Assembly: GCA_964342155.1 (NCBI GenBank)
Contig: CAYFEQ010000007.1
Coordinates: 1 to 53,461, forward strand
DNA length: 53,461 bases
Source of the DNA: GCA-2701705 sp964342155
GTDB taxonomy: Bacteria; Pseudomonadota; Gammaproteobacteria; GCA-002705445; GCA-002716945
Reading direction: 5' to 3'
Below, in pieces: positions 52,079 to 53,461 of this stretch. Numbering within the stretch: position 1 is the stretch's first letter; every line of letters starts with the position of its first letter. The notes beneath the pieces are model-generated. The model ran no database searches. It saw nothing but the letters and a program-made list of their open reading frames with translations, and was not told the origin of the DNA. The translations under genes and the position numbers were made by a program.

Positions 52079-53191
52079 CTATTTGTCTATGCTTTTTATA
52101 CCATCGCTATCAAGAGAGAACAGTTGTATTTGTTCAGTCTTTCTGCTGATGTCCACAAGTTTTTCTTTATAGATATCCGGCGCAGTTAAAAAACTCTGGG
52201 TTTCGGCCTGAATAAGTAATTCTACCATAAGCATGAGGTTGGTATCATCTATTCCAAAAAATAAATCATCTATTAACAGTATTGGCCTATAGCCATGTTC
52301 CACGTGAAACACGTCAGCCTGGGCCAAAGTAAGTAGCAAACTAGCTAATACTTGGCTAGACATAGATCCTATTTTTTTTAAATCTAGTGTTTTAGCTTCT
52401 ATCAGAATATCTGCTTTATGCGGCCCAAACTGTGTAAACCCGATTGCCCTGTCTTTGTGGGTGTTGTTTGCAATTGTTTCATGCAATGGGACATCGGTTT
52501 TCCAGCCTGGATAATAGGTAAGCTGCACATTTGATATATCGCTATGTGGTTTATTGGTATTGGCTCTAGCAAGTTCAACAAATTTATCAAATGAGGTTTT
52601 GATGTTTGCAAAATGTTCAATTCTCTCATTTGAAATCTTTTCTCCTGATTCAGACAGCTTGTCTGTCCAATATGCTAGATCATCATCGCTGCCTTTTTTT
52701 AAAAGATAGTTCCTTTGTTTTAGACATTTTTGGTAGGTTTGAAGCAAAGCAAGGTAGTCTTGTTTCACGTGAAACAGGCCCCAATCTAGCAAGTTTCTTC
52801 TATTTTCAGATGGTAGATTAATAATGTTTTCTTGACCAAAAGCTAGAGATAAAACAGGAAAAAGTTTTGCGAGCTCTTTAGCGCCTATCATTTTAGAATT
52901 ATTTTTAGCAATGTTATGCGATGTTAGCGACTTTTCAATAGATAATTGATGATTTTCAGTGCTTTTAACTACATTTAAAAGAAGTTTAAGGAATTTTTGG
53001 TTATGCTGTATGAGGTTTGGTATTGGTGTTGGTTTAAAAGTCTTAAGTCTTGACCCAATATATATCGCTTCTAACATTGTTGTCTTGCCTGCGTTGTTTT
53101 TGCCAAGAATAATGTTTATGTTTTTGTTTGGCTTTACGCTGAGAAGGTTGATTGATCTCAGGTTTTGTATGCTGAGCGTTTCTAAAAACAC
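52079..53191 (-). CDS. recF: DNA replication and repair protein RecF
   Basis: SMC-like ATPase that loads RecA at gaps with RecOR. It is 370 residues with Walker A GKNNAGKTTMLEAIY (near 30), the ABC signature region in SMSSQVLASLLLTLAQA and Walker B ILLIDDLFFGID. It begins 1 base after dnaN and ends 9 bases before gyrB, the standard dnaN-recF-gyrB origin block. Two parS-type sites are embedded in its coding sequence. Codons at those sites still encode ordinary residues. Confidence 0.96.
   Translation of the reverse strand: MFLETLSIQNLRSINLLSVKPNKNINIILGKNNAGKTTMLEAIYIGSRLKTFKPTPIPNLIQHNQKFLKLLLNVVKSTENHQLSIEKSLTSHNIAKNNSKMIGAKELAKLFPVLSLAFGQENIINLPSENRRNLLDWGLFHVKQDYLALLQTYQKCLKQRNYLLKKGSDDDLAYWTDKLSESGEKISNERIEHFANIKTSFDKFVELARANTNKPHSDISNVQLTYYPGWKTDVPLHETIANNTHKDRAIGFTQFGPHKADILIEAKTLDLKKIGSMSSQVLASLLLTLAQADVFHVEHGYRPILLIDDLFFGIDDTNLMLMVELLIQAETQSFLTAPDIYKEKLVDISRKTEQIQLFSLDSDGIKSIDK
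52296..52311. promoter_or_regulatory. parS-type ParB-binding site 1
   Basis: TGTTCCACGTGAAACA is a perfect match to the conserved parS consensus TGTTNCACGTGAAACA, and it keeps the CACGTG core. It lies within recF, about 450 bases from the second site. The position near dnaN-recF-gyrB is where chromosomal parS clusters occur. Confidence 0.9.
52761..52776. promoter_or_regulatory. parS-type ParB-binding site 2
   Basis: TGTTTCACGTGAAACA is a full 16-bp palindrome and a perfect match to the parS consensus. It is also inside recF. The chance of two such 16-mers in one gene is negligible. Confidence 0.93.
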
Positions 53192-53192
53192 G

Positions 53193-53461
53193 TTAAACCC
53201 GCATAGGCATGATTATGTATTGGGGCGTGTTTGTTTCACCTGTCAGAAGGCATCCTGTTTCTGAATTATTCAGCTTCATTAAGATTTTATCTTCGTCCAT
53301 CGCGTCGATAGCCTCTAAAAGATAAGACACATTAAATCCAACCACAAGCTCATCTCCTGAATAGTCACATGAAACGTAGTCCTCAGCTTGATCTTGAGAC
53401 TGGTCTGCTGCAAGTTTGAGTTCGTTGTTTTTTAAAGCAAGTTTTACCCCTCTATACTGCT
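53193..53461 (-). CDS. dnaN: DNA polymerase III beta sliding clamp, C-terminal part (5' end outside window)
   Basis: The last 88 codons plus stop are present, reading in from the right edge. The translation runs from YRGVKLALKNNELKL through GDELVVGFNVSYLLEAI to the C-terminal YIIMPMRV, the universal end of the beta clamp that binds the polymerase and other partners. The stop is 1 base before the recF start. The missing N-terminus and dnaA should lie beyond the window. Confidence 0.95.
   Translation of the reverse strand, partial: QYRGVKLALKNNELKLAADQSQDQAEDYVSCDYSGDELVVGFNVSYLLEAIDAMDEDKILMKLNNSETGCLLTGETNTPQYIIMPMRV

Noticed and set aside
1..53461. CRISPR arrays, tRNA or rRNA genes, insertion sequences, prophage
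   Set aside because: No spaced repeats, cloverleaf-type T-loop signatures, transposase or phage genes were seen on either strand by eye. A covariance-model scan would be needed to exclude small RNAs fully.
1..53461. Naming the organism (for example SUP05, SAR86 or a Methylophaga relative)
   Set aside because: Synteny and composition support a streamlined gammaproteobacterium, but no marker that fixes the genus can be judged without a tree of GyrB or RecG.

Overview
The window is one dense stretch of chromosome from a low-GC gammaproteobacterium with a small, streamlined genome. Genes abut or overlap by a few bases, no intergenic space exceeds about 110 bases, and I see no insertion sequence, prophage, CRISPR array, rRNA or tRNA. 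Gene order is gammaproteobacterial and closest to Pseudomonas-type synteny: lptM-lysA-dapF-xerC, hslVU-DUF971, coaBC-algC-argB, pyrE beside a Crc/ExoIII gene, trkA-fmt-def, and tsaC-hemF-aroE. The organism makes its own histidine, arginine, lysine/diaminopimelate, heme, part of biotin and ubiquinone. It has the Tat system, system I cytochrome c maturation and a Trk potassium channel. A free-living aerobic marine oligotroph is a reasonable guess, but the sequence does not prove it. I count 63 protein genes, one of them partial at the right edge.

Layout. 104-12148 (minus): def-fmt-trkA-trkH-lpxL-pip-hydrolase-hisBHAFE-tatABC-gpm. 12241-16006 (plus): topA-tsaC-hemF. 16010-16483 (minus): a hotdog thioesterase. 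16559-18345 (plus): hemB-aroE, converging on a gamma carbonic anhydrase-like gene. 18939-26954 (plus): Fae-like gene-ubiA-bioB-bioF-coaBC-phosphomannomutase-argB-TauE. 26956-27591 (minus): pyrE. 27643-31405 (plus): ExoIII/Crc-like gene-ampG-rraA-ccmA-ccmB. 31402-33652 (minus): ccmC, cysQ, nudE. 33725-34357 (plus): yrfG. 34331-43325 (minus): lptM-lysA-methyltransferase-dapF-xerC-hslV-hslU-DUF971-ridA-recG-ubiC. 43370-44041 (plus): an esterase. 44095-46307 (minus): argH, a Rap1a-like secreted protein and an orphan 127-residue protein. 46382-48045 (plus): hemC-hemD. 48035-53461 (minus): dnaN-recF-gyrB-xthA-parA.

The right end is the classic dnaN-recF-gyrB block, so the replication origin probably lies just beyond it. 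Two 16-bp parS-type sites inside recF support this: they match the ParB-binding consensus and probably anchor chromosome segregation.

The two 100-N runs are assembly padding, not biology. Each is flanked by an exact 55-bp duplication that interrupts coaBC and gyrB. Collapsing one copy plus the Ns restores both reading frames at normal family length.

The points most worth a second look are the parS pair in recF, a Fae-family protein lacking the usual N-terminal histidine, a Crc-like protein beside pyrE that keeps a full set of nuclease residues, an unrecognised 127-residue gene with its own strong promoter and terminator, an orphan ParA-type ATPase, the inverted ccmC, and several clean losses of genes (rsmB, dut, hisI, bioC/H/D) from otherwise conserved neighbourhoods. 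I did not find a convincing new multi-gene system.
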